DNA of 7,845 bases from Chloroflexota bacterium (GCA_025355835.1 JANXYW010000227.1:1-7845); one strand, 5' to 3'. Numbered from the stretch's first letter, positions 1 to 7,696 are shown. The notes: generated by a model from the letters alone, not told the origin. Numbers and translations are program-made.

Positions 1-8
1 CCAAACAA

Positions 9-38
9 ATCCGTGCAATCCGTGAAATCCTTGTTTCC
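9..38 (+). repeat. 9-nt-period intergenic repeat, left copy
   Basis: Units of the form AAATCCGTG / CAATCCGTG / AAATCCTTG (positions 7-33) run head to tail and end in TTTCC. The 30-bp block 9-38 matches 7667-7696 in the same orientation with 26 of 30 bases identical by manual alignment. It lies just beyond the stop codon of the minus-strand gene ending at 44. From memory, AATCCGTG-type 9-mers occur as dispersed intergenic repeats in many bacterial genomes. Their function is not known to me. Confidence 0.75.
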
Positions 39-43
39 CCGTC

Positions 44-484
44 TCAAAGAATGCGGAACGCGGGATGATCCGGCGCGATGCGGCGGATCTCATCGTCGGG
101 CGATTCGTGGGTGACGCCGTCGAACCACTTGCCGGTCTCCATCTTCCACAGCTTGAGGTAGGCGCGGATGACATCGAGCTTGGCGCCGTCCGCCAGCTCT
201 TCGACGCGGAACTCCTCGCGCTTGCTGCCGAGGCGCAGTTCGCCGCCGCCGGCCGCGCGGACGTTGCGTGACCACTGCGTGTTGCCACGCGGCGCGACGA
301 GGTAGCGCTGGCCGTCGTGGTTCAGCAGGTTGACGACGGTCGTGCGCCACTCGCCGCTCTTGCGCCCGCGCACGGCTAAAATGCGCGAGCCCCGCATGCT
401 CAGCCCCAACCGCGTCGCGAACGCGATCATCGGATTGAAGATGTGCATCGTCGCCCAGTCGGGCTGGTCGTACTTCATCGGCAT
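44..484 (-). CDS. Deazaflavin (F420)-dependent nitroreductase family protein (DUF385/Ddn-like)
   Basis: This 146-residue protein matches the small split-barrel nitroreductase/quinone reductase family typified by mycobacterial Ddn, members of which use reduced coenzyme F420 to reduce quinones or nitro compounds. Visible family signatures are GRKSGEWRTT (residues 40-49), the stretch GNTQWSRNVRAAG (66-78) and the C-terminal HPAFRIL (140-146). The length is normal for the family. The ATG at 484 is chosen because GGAGG lies 8 nt upstream. The frame can be extended 12 codons upstream to 520, but that extension has no such ribosome site and would run close to the neighbour's start. A second in-frame ATG at 478 is also possible. 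There is no signal peptide or membrane segment, so it is probably cytoplasmic. It is divergent from the addB-addA operon with 56 bp between them. The family call is firm, but cofactor and substrate are inferred from the family only. Confidence 0.85.
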   Translation of the reverse strand: MPMKYDQPDWATMHIFNPMIAFATRLGLSMRGSRILAVRGRKSGEWRTTVVNLLNHDGQRYLVAPRGNTQWSRNVRAAGGGELRLGSKREEFRVEELADGAKLDVIRAYLKLWKMETGKWFDGVTHESPDDEIRRIAPDHPAFRIL

Positions 485-492
485 ATCGTTGT

Positions 493-497
493 CCTCC
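493..497 (-). promoter_or_regulatory. Shine-Dalgarno for the DUF385 gene
   Basis: On the minus strand GGAGG stands 8 nt before the ATG at 484. This fixes the start of the nitroreductase-family gene at MPMKYDQ rather than at the longer frame beginning at 520. Confidence 0.75.
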
Positions 498-525
498 GTG
501 ACAGCGATTGTCGCATACACGGCGC

Positions 526-531
526 TATACT
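526..531 (+). promoter_or_regulatory. Candidate -10 box of addB (possible leaderless transcript)
   Basis: TATACT (5 of 6 to TATAAT) ends 9 nt before the ATG at 541, and no purine-rich ribosome site precedes that ATG. A -10 box here would place the transcript start at or within a base or two of the ATG. No convincing -35 hexamer is seen 16-18 bp upstream (503-508 reads AGCGAT). The assignment is inferred from position and sequence only. Confidence 0.4.
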
Positions 532-540
532 TGCGCTGCC

Positions 541-3500
541 ATGCCCCCTGTGGAAATCGTAACCGGCACCCTGACCGAGCTTGAGGACGCGTTCGCGGCT
601 GCGATGCGGCGCGAGCGCGAGGCGGGCGCGCTCACGCCGATCACGGTCATGGTCGGGCACGTGCTCCTGAAACGGTATCTGCCCCGGATGCTGGCGGCGC
701 GCGACATCCCACAACTTAACGTAGCGTTCATGCGGCCGAACGAACTGGCCGAATCGCTCTCGCCGAGCGCCGACGCCGACCGCGCGCGACTCTCGCCCGC
801 GGCAGAGCGCTTGCTCGTGCGCGAAGTCGCAGCGGCCGCGAGCGGCTACTTCATCGACATCGCCGCCGGCGACGGTTTCACCGAAGCGCTGATGCGCTTG
901 TTCCGTGAACTGGAGCTCGGTGACTTCGACGACACCCTCGAACTGGAACGAGCGCTTCGCCAGAGCGACGCGAACGGCAACGGCGAGAAGTTCAGCGAGC
1001 TATCGAAGCTCTACGGTCGCTACTTGCAGCGCCGTCGCGATGCACATCTCGTTGCGCCAGCCGAGCGCTACGCGCAGGCGGAAGCCGCGCGCTTCAACGG
1101 CCCGCTGTTCGTGTACGGACTCTGGTCGCCGTCGGAGATACAGTCGCGCCTGATCGATCGCGTCGCGGCGGAACGCGCGGTGACGGTGTTCTTTGCGCGT
1201 TCAGGACTCGATGCAGACGACGCGCACGCCGCATTTCGCGAACGGCTGCTGGCGTCCGGCGCGAGCGAGCGTACGCTCGATATACGCGGTGAAGCAACGC
1301 GAATCGATCGCGTGGCAAGCACGCTGTTCCGCGACGGCGCCGAACGAGTTGATGCACCGAACGTGGCGCTCGTCAGCGCGCCAGACACCGTGCGCGAAGT
1401 TTGGGAGGCGGCGCGCGCGTGCCTCGCGTGGGCGCGCGACGGCATTCGCTTCCACGAGATGGCCGTCGTCTACCGCAACGGCGACCCGTACCGGGCGCTG
1501 GTCGACGAGATCTTCCGCGAGGCCGGCATCGGCGCATACGTGCACGATGGCCGCCTGCTCTCCGCGCATCCGCTGGGCGTTCGGCTGCTGGCACTCCTCG
1601 ATCTCGCGGAACATGCCGCGGCCTTCTCGCGTCAGGCAGTGATGGAGTTTCTCACCGAAACGCAACTGCCGCGCGAAACCGCTGCGAAGTACGGCCACTT
1701 CCGGCCGTCGCAATGGGAAACGTACACGCGCGAAGCCGGCATCGTTGAGGGCATCGGCCAATGGCGGACGCGATTGGATCGCCTGGCTGCCGAGAAGACC
1801 GAACGAGCGAAGGACGAGCGTTTCGCGTGGCTCGCCGCCGAAGCGGATCGCATTGCCGACCTCCAGCGCTTCGCCGCCGACTTCCATGCGGCACTCGCAG
1901 CGTGCGGCGCCGACGAGGCGACGTGGGACGAACATCTCGCGCGCCTCACGAGTCTTGCGTCCATCTACGCGGAAGGCGTCGAACCGATCATCGAAGCACT
2001 GGGCGACCTCAAGACGATCGCCGCTGTGGCGCCGCGTGTGGCGTTCGGCGTCTTCTGCCGCGCCGTGCGTGATGATCTGGAGTCGCGCGACACGAGCAGC
2101 GTGCTCCACGAGCCAGTGCGCGCGTTCGGCCGCGAAGGTGTGGCTGTCGTCGATGCGACATCGCTGCGGCACCTGCGCTTCCGCGCCGTGTACATGCTGG
2201 GCGTCGCCGAACGCGCATGGCCGCCGCCGCCCCGACCGGACCCGCTGCTGCTCGAGCACGAACGCGCGAAGCTGAATGCGTCGGGTGGAGGCGCGCTCCC
2301 GCTGCGAACGTCGCCCGACGACGAGGCGCTGACGTTCTGGCTCGGCGTGCAGGCCGCACGCGAGGAACTCGCAGTATCGTACGCGCGCGCGGATGCCGGT
2401 GGTAGCGGCAAGCATCTTCCGTCGTATTTCTTCCGCGCCGTCGCCGAGGTGCTCGAAGGCCGCCCGCTCGCGCTCGGCGAGCTGGACGCGAGCGCGCATG
2501 TGCACCGGATCGAGGCGGGGCGGCTTGCGAACGATGACCTCGCATCGTCGCTCTCCGCAGCGGAGTACGACCGCGGGCTGATCAAGCAGGCGATCTCCGC
2601 TGGCGATTCCACTGCGATCGACGCGCTGTCGGCCACGACTCCTGCGTTTGAGCGCGCCGTACGCGCTCGTGATGCGCGCTGGAGCCACACACTCACGCAA
2701 TACGACGGCGTGCTGGCGGGCGGCGTTGCCATCGAGCGCGCAGCTGCCGCTGAGTTCGCCAAAGCGAAGCCGGTCTCGCCGAGCCGCCTTGAGAAGTACG
2801 CGACGTGCCCATATAGCTATTTTGTGCGCTACACACTGAACGTCGATCCGGTGAAGGATCCCGAGGACATCGAGCGCATCGATGCGCTGGAGCGCGGCTC
2901 GCTCATCCACAGCATCCTCGAACGGTTCCTGAAGCGGATCGGCCGCGATGATCCGCCGAGCGCCGAAGCGCGCGCGCGGCACCTGGCGCTGCTGCGCGAA
3001 GCGACGGTCGCCGAGGCGCGCGATCGCGAAGCGCGCGGCGTGACGGGCAGGCCGCTGATCTGGGCGATGGACAAGCAGCAGATCGACGACGACCTCCTGC
3101 GTTGGTACGCCGCCGAAGTGAGAGAAGCATCGGTCACGGCGCTGCGTCCCGGCGCGTTCGAAGTTGGCTTCGGCGGCGCCCGCTTCGGCTTCGTCGGCGA
3201 CGAGAGTCCGCTCTCGACGGAGGAACCGGTGACGATACGCGCCGGTGATCGCACGCTGCTGTTGCAGGGGCGAATCGACCGCGTCGACTGGGATGACACG
3301 AAGACGCACTTTCGCGTCATCGACTACAAGACGGGCGCCATGCGCGGCAAGAAGACGGCCGTGTTCGACAACGGACGCGCGCTGCAGCTGCCGGTGTATC
3401 TCCATGCTGCCGCCGCCGCGCTCGATATGGAGCCATCGCAAGGCGAAGCGCAGTACTTCTACGTCAGTAGTGGCGGCGGCTACCGGCGCAAGGAACTCAC

Positions 3501-3729
3501 CGGCGACGATCTGGCGCAACAGCGCGACCAGTTCAACCAGATCCTCACGACGATCGCTGACGGCGTCGACGGCGGGTTCTTCGCACCCAACCCCGGCGGC
3601 AAAAACCGCCCGAACTGCACCTTCTGCGACGCACGCGACATCTGCGACGCGAGCCTCGAGCGCATCGTCGCACGCAAGGCGAACGATCCGCGCGGCGCGC
3701 AGTATCGCGCGCTCGAGGCAATCGAATGA
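541..3729 (+). CDS. addB: AddB-like subunit: degenerate helicase with RecB-type 4Fe-4S nuclease domain
   Basis: This 1062-residue protein is the likely AddB partner of AddA in double-strand-break end resection. In characterised AddAB the AddB nuclease cuts the 5'-ended strand and AddB recognises Chi. The N-terminal region keeps a helicase-like fold but has no Walker A: VEIVTGTLTELEDAF occupies the place of GxxGxGKT. Residues about 530-561 (VVDATSLRHLRF...VYMLGVAERAWP) resemble the UvrD-like C-terminal helicase part. The nuclease domain starts near residue 746. It shows H790 (GSLIHSILERF), D913 (GRIDRVD), D928 and K930 (VIDYKTG) and Q949xxxY953, so all catalytic motifs are intact. C756 (YATCPYSY) with C1026, C1029 and C1035 (CxxCx5C) matches the AddB iron-sulfur pattern. 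The frame is open back to a TTG at 508, but the ATG at 541 fits the family start and the TATACT box. The stop overlaps the addA start by 4 nt. An Actinobacteria-type RecB-like partner protein is the alternative name. The architecture is clear. Confidence 0.85.
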   Translation: MPPVEIVTGTLTELEDAFAAAMRREREAGALTPITVMVGHVLLKRYLPRMLAARDIPQLNVAFMRPNELAESLSPSADADRARLSPAAERLLVREVAAAASGYFIDIAAGDGFTEALMRLFRELELGDFDDTLELERALRQSDANGNGEKFSELSKLYGRYLQRRRDAHLVAPAERYAQAEAARFNGPLFVYGLWSPSEIQSRLIDRVAAERAVTVFFARSGLDADDAHAAFRERLLASGASERTLDIRGEATRIDRVASTLFRDGAERVDAPNVALVSAPDTVREVWEAARACLAWARDGIRFHEMAVVYRNGDPYRALVDEIFREAGIGAYVHDGRLLSAHPLGVRLLALLDLAEHAAAFSRQAVMEFLTETQLPRETAAKYGHFRPSQWETYTREAGIVEGIGQWRTRLDRLAAEKTERAKDERFAWLAAEADRIADLQRFAADFHAALAACGADEATWDEHLARLTSLASIYAEGVEPIIEALGDLKTIAAVAPRVAFGVFCRAVRDDLESRDTSSVLHEPVRAFGREGVAVVDATSLRHLRFRAVYMLGVAERAWPPPPRPDPLLLEHERAKLNASGGGALPLRTSPDDEALTFWLGVQAAREELAVSYARADAGGSGKHLPSYFFRAVAEVLEGRPLALGELDASAHVHRIEAGRLANDDLASSLSAAEYDRGLIKQAISAGDSTAIDALSATTPAFERAVRARDARWSHTLTQYDGVLAGGVAIERAAAAEFAKAKPVSPSRLEKYATCPYSYFVRYTLNVDPVKDPEDIERIDALERGSLIHSILERFLKRIGRDDPPSAEARARHLALLREATVAEARDREARGVTGRPLIWAMDKQQIDDDLLRWYAAEVREASVTALRPGAFEVGFGGARFGFVGDESPLSTEEPVTIRAGDRTLLLQGRIDRVDWDDTKTHFRVIDYKTGAMRGKKTAVFDNGRALQLPVYLHAAAAALDMEPSQGEAQYFYVSSGGGYRRKELTGDDLAQQRDQFNQILTTIADGVDGGFFAPNPGGKNRPNCTFCDARDICDASLERIVARKANDPRGAQYRALEAIE
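3715..3718 (+). promoter_or_regulatory. Ribosome binding site of addA inside addB
   Basis: GAGG lies 7 nt before the ATG at 3726, within the last codons of addB. With the ATGA stop/start overlap at 3726-3729, this points to translational coupling of the two subunits. Confidence 0.65.
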
Positions 3730-6700
3730 CGAATGTCTTCACGCCATCAGATCACGCCATCCGCGAAGAGATCCGTACGCGGCTCGACGCGAACATCTGC
3801 GTTGAGGCGGGCGCCGGCACGGGCAAGACGACCGTGCTCGTCGATCGCATCGTCGAAGTGCTACGCCGAGGACACGCGCGCGTCGAGCAAGTGGTGGTTA
3901 TCACGTTCACGGAGAAGGCTGCCGCCGAGCTGGCGTCTCGCGTGCGCCGCGGCCTCGAGCAGGCGTTGCGAGACGACGAGACATCCGAGGACGAACGCGT
4001 GCGCCTCGCGGCAGCAATCCGCGGCCTCAACCACGCGCACATCGAAACGATCCATGCGTTTGCAGCGAGCCTGCTGCGCGAGCGTCCGGTCGAGGCTCAG
4101 CTGGATCCGGGATTTGAGGTACTGGACGATCTGCCAGCCCAGCTGGCGTTTCGATCGGCGTGGGACGACTGGATCACGCGCGAACTCGCTGAGGAACCGC
4201 CGCCCAGCGCGCTGCTCGACGTGCTCAGCCTCGGCCTCAAGTTCGAACTTGTGCGCGAAGCCGCCGATCGGCTGAACCGCCACCGCTACGCGCTGCCGCT
4301 GCGGCCGTTTGCGTCCGAACGCATCGACCCCGCCGGGCTGTTGGCCGAAATCGCGAGTGCCGCCGACGTACTGCGCAGCATCGATGCGCGCGTCGGCGTC
4401 TTCGCCGATCAAACGCGAGAGGCCATGCCGGAATTCATCGCGACGGTTGACGCCCTGCTCGCGCTGGGTGCAGGCAGCGAAGCCTTACCACGAGCCATCG
4501 CGACGGCATCGATGCCGTCGTTCAGTCTGGGCAACCAGAACAACTGGCCCAAGAAGGAAGACTGCAAGACCGCCAAAGCTGAGATGAAACGCATCAAAGA
4601 CGCCGTGCGCGAAGCGGTCACGTCCATGCGCGCCGACGCGACGGGGGCGCTGGTGCTCTGGCTCGAAGGCTTCGCGCGTTTCTACGAGCGCCAGCGCAAG
4701 AACGACGGCGTCGCCGACTTCGATGATCTGCTGCTCTGGGCGCGCAACCTCATGCGCGACCGCGCGGAAGTGCGCCGCTACTTTCAGGACAAGTACCGTT
4801 GCGTCCTCGTGGACGAGTTCCAGGACACGGACCCTCTACAAGCGGAGATGATCATCCGCCTCTGCGCTGAGGACGGCGGCGAGGACGATTGGCGGAGGAT
4901 CGGCCTGCGTCCGGGCGCGCTCTTCGTCGTGGGCGATCCGAAGCAATCGATCTACCGTTTCCGCCGCGCAGATATCACGATGTACGACGACGTCAAGCGC
5001 AACATATTCGGTGGCGAGAAGGCGATCGTCCAGAACTTCCGCTCGGCCGCGCCTATCATCGCCTGGGTCAACAACGTCTTCGCACAGCTCATCACCGAGG
5101 AGGCGGGCATACAGCCGGACTACATCGCGATCGAGCACTTCCCTGCGTACGAGACGGGCGCAGTCACCTTGATCCGTGACGGCGACATCAAGGCGAGTAT
5201 CGGCGACCTGCGCATAGCCGAGGCGCAGGCGCTCGCGGGCCTCATCGCGCGCGAAATCGCCGCGGCGTCGTGGCTCGTACGCACAGACGAAGGCGCGCAG
5301 CGCCCGGCGCTCTGGCGCGATATCGCTGTGTTGATTCCGTCACGCACTGAACTCCATCTGTACGAAGACGCGTTCGCACGAGCGCAGGTGCCATACCGCC
5401 ACGAAGGCGGACGTACATTCTTCCTGCGCCAGGAAGTGCGCGAGCTCATCGCGGTGCTGCGCGCAATCGATGATCCGTCCGACGGCATCGCGACTGTCGC
5501 GGCGCTGCGGTCGTCCGCCTTCGGCTGCTCCGATGAGGAGTTATTTCTCCACAAGACTGGCGGCGGCAATTTCGACTTCATCACTTCGAAGGAAACGGAT
5601 GTTGCGGCGGTGACGGCGGCCTTCGTCACGCTGCGCAAGTTTGCGGCCATGCGGCACGAGAAGACGCTGCCCGACCTCGTACGCACGGTGCTGGACGGCA
5701 CACGCCTCGTGGAGTTCGCGATGCTCCAACCACAGGGTGACCAAACTGCGGCGAACCTGCTGAAGGTGATCGACCAGGCGCGCGCGTTCGGCGAAGCGGA
5801 AGGCGGCGGCCTCCGTGGCTTCGTGCGCTGGCTCAAGGACAACATGACGCGTGCGGCCGACAAGCGCGCCGGTACCGGCGGCGACGAGACTGATGCGTTG
5901 ATCAGCGAAGACACGGACGACGTTGTGCGCATTGTCACGATTCATGCGGCGAAGGGGCTGGAGTTCCCGATCGTCGTGTTGGCGAACATGAGTGGCGATC
6001 GTCCAGACATGACAAACGTGATCACGGCTCGAGACGGCGCATCTGGCGCCAGCCTGCACATGAAGCTGGGCAAGAAAGAGGACGCCTTCCGCACGCCGGG
6101 CTACGACGAGGCCGATGTGCTGGAAAAGCAGCATCGCGAGGCCGAAGACAAGCGGCTGCTCTACGTGGCGGCAACGCGCGCCAAAGATCGGTTGATCATG
6201 CCGTTCTTCGAGCTGGCGTCCAGGAGGGGCGCGCGGCAAGATCCAGCGCCGCCGCCGCCGCTGAGCACCTGGCTGCGCTCCGCCGGCGCGCACGAAGGCA
6301 ACGCCATCGAGGTGAACACACTGCCGGCGGGCGTGGCCGATCTTCCGATCTGGCGCGGCCGCATCGCCGATGCTGTTACGCGCGATATCGAACGCGTCCA
6401 AGCCGAGCGCAGTGCATGGCTCGTGGAGCACGCGGCGCTCCTGGCGGTGAGCAACGTCCGGCTCAACGTTCTCACTGCATCGTCGATGAAGCACGACGCG
6501 GAGCCACCGTGGTCGTCGGACGAGCAGGTGCGCCGCGGGCGTGCGGCCGAGTTCGGCACGGCGGTCCACTCGCTGCTGGAGCGCATCGATCTGCACAACT
6601 ACGACGATCTGGCGCAGCGCGCGAACGTGATCGCCGCCGAGTTCGGCTTCACTGATCGCGTCGACGAGATCGAGCGTTTCGGCCGCAACGCACTAGGCAG

Positions 6701-7097
6701 CGCGGCGATGGATCGCGCGCGCGCGTCGAACGACGTGCTGCGGGAGGTGCCGTTCACGGTCGCGCTGTTGCGTGACATCGATACGGACGGCGGGTTCGCT
6801 GAAGGCCGCATTGACCTCCTGTTCGTTGAGGACAGCGCGGCTGGCCCTGGCATCGTCGTCGTCGACTTCAAGACGGACAACATCGCCCAGGGCGACGTGG
6901 CGGATAGCGCGGCCACATACCGCAACCAAGCCCTCATCTACGCGTGGGCAGCGGCTGCTGCGACCGGACTTCCGGTGCGCGAAGTCGTGTTCCTGTACGT
7001 GCGCGGCCCGTGGGAAGTACGAATCGCGGTGGATGTTGCATTCGTCGCGGAAGCCGAAGCGTTGATGCGCACGCCGACGCTCGTCGCCGCAAACTAA
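3726..7097 (+). CDS. addA: AddA-like ATP-dependent helicase-nuclease (UvrD/RecB-like)
   Basis: This 1123-residue protein is the motor and nuclease subunit of the predicted AddAB end-resection enzyme. SF1A motifs appear in order: Walker A AGAGTGKTT (28-36, K34), Ia TFTEKAAAEL (60-69), IETIHAF (106-112), II DEFQD (363-367), III GDPKQSIYRFR (403-413), IV QNFRS (436-440), V IHAAKGLEFP (739-748) and VI LLYVAATRAKDR (811-822). The C-terminal RecB-type nuclease has H948 (FGTAVHSLLERI), D1030 (GRIDLLF), D1047 and K1049 (VVDFKTD) and Q1068xxxY1072, all intact. It has no iron-sulfur cysteine cluster, as expected for AddA. The usual Q-motif glutamine before Walker A appears to be His10 (TPSDHAIREEI). 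The length is slightly below the approximately 1200 residues of Bacillus AddA. The start overlaps the addB stop (ATGA) and has GAGG 7 nt upstream. No RecC- or RecD-like gene is in the window, which favours AddAB over RecBCD. AdnAB is less likely because the partner lacks Walker A. Confidence 0.9.
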   Translation: MTNVFTPSDHAIREEIRTRLDANICVEAGAGTGKTTVLVDRIVEVLRRGHARVEQVVVITFTEKAAAELASRVRRGLEQALRDDETSEDERVRLAAAIRGLNHAHIETIHAFAASLLRERPVEAQLDPGFEVLDDLPAQLAFRSAWDDWITRELAEEPPPSALLDVLSLGLKFELVREAADRLNRHRYALPLRPFASERIDPAGLLAEIASAADVLRSIDARVGVFADQTREAMPEFIATVDALLALGAGSEALPRAIATASMPSFSLGNQNNWPKKEDCKTAKAEMKRIKDAVREAVTSMRADATGALVLWLEGFARFYERQRKNDGVADFDDLLLWARNLMRDRAEVRRYFQDKYRCVLVDEFQDTDPLQAEMIIRLCAEDGGEDDWRRIGLRPGALFVVGDPKQSIYRFRRADITMYDDVKRNIFGGEKAIVQNFRSAAPIIAWVNNVFAQLITEEAGIQPDYIAIEHFPAYETGAVTLIRDGDIKASIGDLRIAEAQALAGLIAREIAAASWLVRTDEGAQRPALWRDIAVLIPSRTELHLYEDAFARAQVPYRHEGGRTFFLRQEVRELIAVLRAIDDPSDGIATVAALRSSAFGCSDEELFLHKTGGGNFDFITSKETDVAAVTAAFVTLRKFAAMRHEKTLPDLVRTVLDGTRLVEFAMLQPQGDQTAANLLKVIDQARAFGEAEGGGLRGFVRWLKDNMTRAADKRAGTGGDETDALISEDTDDVVRIVTIHAAKGLEFPIVVLANMSGDRPDMTNVITARDGASGASLHMKLGKKEDAFRTPGYDEADVLEKQHREAEDKRLLYVAATRAKDRLIMPFFELASRRGARQDPAPPPPLSTWLRSAGAHEGNAIEVNTLPAGVADLPIWRGRIADAVTRDIERVQAERSAWLVEHAALLAVSNVRLNVLTASSMKHDAEPPWSSDEQVRRGRAAEFGTAVHSLLERIDLHNYDDLAQRANVIAAEFGFTDRVDEIERFGRNALGSAAMDRARASNDVLREVPFTVALLRDIDTDGGFAEGRIDLLFVEDSAAGPGIVVVDFKTDNIAQGDVADSAATYRNQALIYAWAAAAATGLPVREVVFLYVRGPWEVRIAVDVAFVAEAEALMRTPTLVAAN

Positions 7098-7553
7098 CTA
7101 CGGCTGATCGTACGCCTGCCGCAGACCGGCTATCTCGATCTTGTTCATCTTCAGCATCGCTTGCATGACCCGGCCAACCTTCACGGGATCTTCGTCGCCC
7201 AACAGCTCGCCGAGCGCGGTCGGAATGATCTGCCACGAAAGACCGAATTTGTCCTTCAGCCAACCGCAGCGGCTTTCCTCACCGCCCGACGTGAGTTTTC
7301 CCCACAGCTCGTCAACCTCGGCCTGCGTCTCGCAGCTCACAAAGAGCGAGATGGCCTCCGTGAATTTGAATTGTGGACCAGCGTTGAGGGCCATGAACTC
7401 CTGCCCATCAAGCTTGAACGTCACGCTCATAGCGCGCCCGTTCGGTCCGGGAGATACGCTCAGCACGCGCGAGTTCTTGAAGATCGAGACGTAGAAGTTC
7501 ATCGCGTCTTCGGCCTGGTCGTCGAACCACAGGAATGGGGTGATCTTCTTCAT
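7098..7553 (-). CDS. PhnB-like VOC superfamily protein (3-demethylubiquinone methyltransferase-like domain)
   Basis: This 151-residue protein belongs to the PhnB-like branch of the vicinal-oxygen-chelate/glyoxalase superfamily, often annotated '3-demethylubiquinone-9 3-methyltransferase' although the biochemical role of most members is unknown. The signature N-terminus MKKITPFLWF followed by DDQAEDAMNFYVSIF (residues 11-25) is characteristic. So are FKLDGQEFMALNAGP (46-60) and WLKDKFGLSWQIIP (98-111). The length is full for a single PhnB-like protein. The ATG at 7553 is chosen because it gives the family's typical N-terminus and follows the purine run GGAAGAGAGG. An in-frame GTG at 7574 would add seven residues that the family does not have. 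Its TAG stop directly abuts the addA TAA, so the genes converge with no gap. It has no evident functional tie to addAB. The substrate cannot be inferred. Confidence 0.88.
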   Translation of the reverse strand: MKKITPFLWFDDQAEDAMNFYVSIFKNSRVLSVSPGPNGRAMSVTFKLDGQEFMALNAGPQFKFTEAISLFVSCETQAEVDELWGKLTSGGEESRCGWLKDKFGLSWQIIPTALGELLGDEDPVKVGRVMQAMLKMNKIEIAGLRQAYDQP

Positions 7554-7557
7554 CGCG

Positions 7558-7567
7558 CCTCTCTTCC
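7558..7567 (-). promoter_or_regulatory. Purine-rich ribosome binding site of the VOC gene
   Basis: On the minus strand GGAAGAGAGG ends 4 nt before the ATG at 7553. It supports this ATG over the in-frame GTG at 7574, although the final AGG is closer to the start than is ideal. Confidence 0.6.
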
Positions 7568-7586
7568 ATATCACGCTGTCAATCGC

Positions 7587-7615
7587 AGAATATGGAAATC
7601 AAGTTGTACTGGCTA
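7587..7615 (-). promoter_or_regulatory. Candidate promoter of the VOC gene
   Basis: On the minus strand, TAGCCA (7615-7610, 4 of 6 to TTGACA) and TATTCT (7592-7587, 4 of 6 to TATAAT) are separated by exactly 17 nt. Transcription would begin near 7580, leaving a leader of about 27 nt that contains the ribosome site. The match is modest and this is an inference. Confidence 0.3.
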
Positions 7616-7633
7616 CTACCCGCGAGGTAGTAG
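7613..7633. promoter_or_regulatory. Perfect 8-bp dyad upstream of the VOC gene (possible operator)
   Basis: CTACTACC, a 5-nt spacer CGCGA, then GGTAGTAG form a perfect inverted repeat. It overlaps the outer edge of the candidate -35 hexamer of the VOC gene, where a repressor or activator site would be expected. No T-run follows on either strand, so it does not look like a terminator. The regulatory role is an inference from position. Confidence 0.4.
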
Positions 7634-7666
7634 GCGCGCCGCAGATGTTCCGCGGTACGCGTCCTC

Positions 7667-7696
7667 TTCCGTGAAATCCGTGTAATCCCTGTTTCC
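7667..7696 (+). repeat. 9-nt-period intergenic repeat, right copy
   Basis: It contains AAATCCGTG (7674-7682) and TAATCCCTG (7683-7691), preceded by TTCCGTG and followed by TTTCC. It matches 9-38 in 26 of 30 bases and in the same orientation. The two copies bracket all four genes of the window. It sits about 115 bp upstream of the VOC start codon. Confidence 0.75.

Noticed and set aside
1..38. CRISPR-like array
   Set aside because: The repeat units are 9 nt and contiguous with no spacers, and no cas genes are present.
508..540. Upstream TTG start for addB adding 11 residues
   Set aside because: It has no ribosome site, the added residues do not resemble the family N-terminus, and the candidate -10 box lies inside the extension.
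1201..3519. 772-codon open frame on the minus strand inside addB
   Set aside because: It lies wholly antisense to a gene with clear nuclease motifs. Its residues are Arg/Ala-rich with no recognisable domain, as expected of the antisense frame of GC-rich coding DNA.
5541..6596. 351-codon minus-strand open frame inside addA
   Set aside because: It is antisense to helicase motifs V and VI, has no family resemblance, and is explained by high GC codon bias.
7571..7592. TTGACA on the minus strand upstream of the VOC gene as a -35 box
   Set aside because: A -10 at normal spacing would fall on GGCGCG next to the start codon, which is not a promoter-like sequence.
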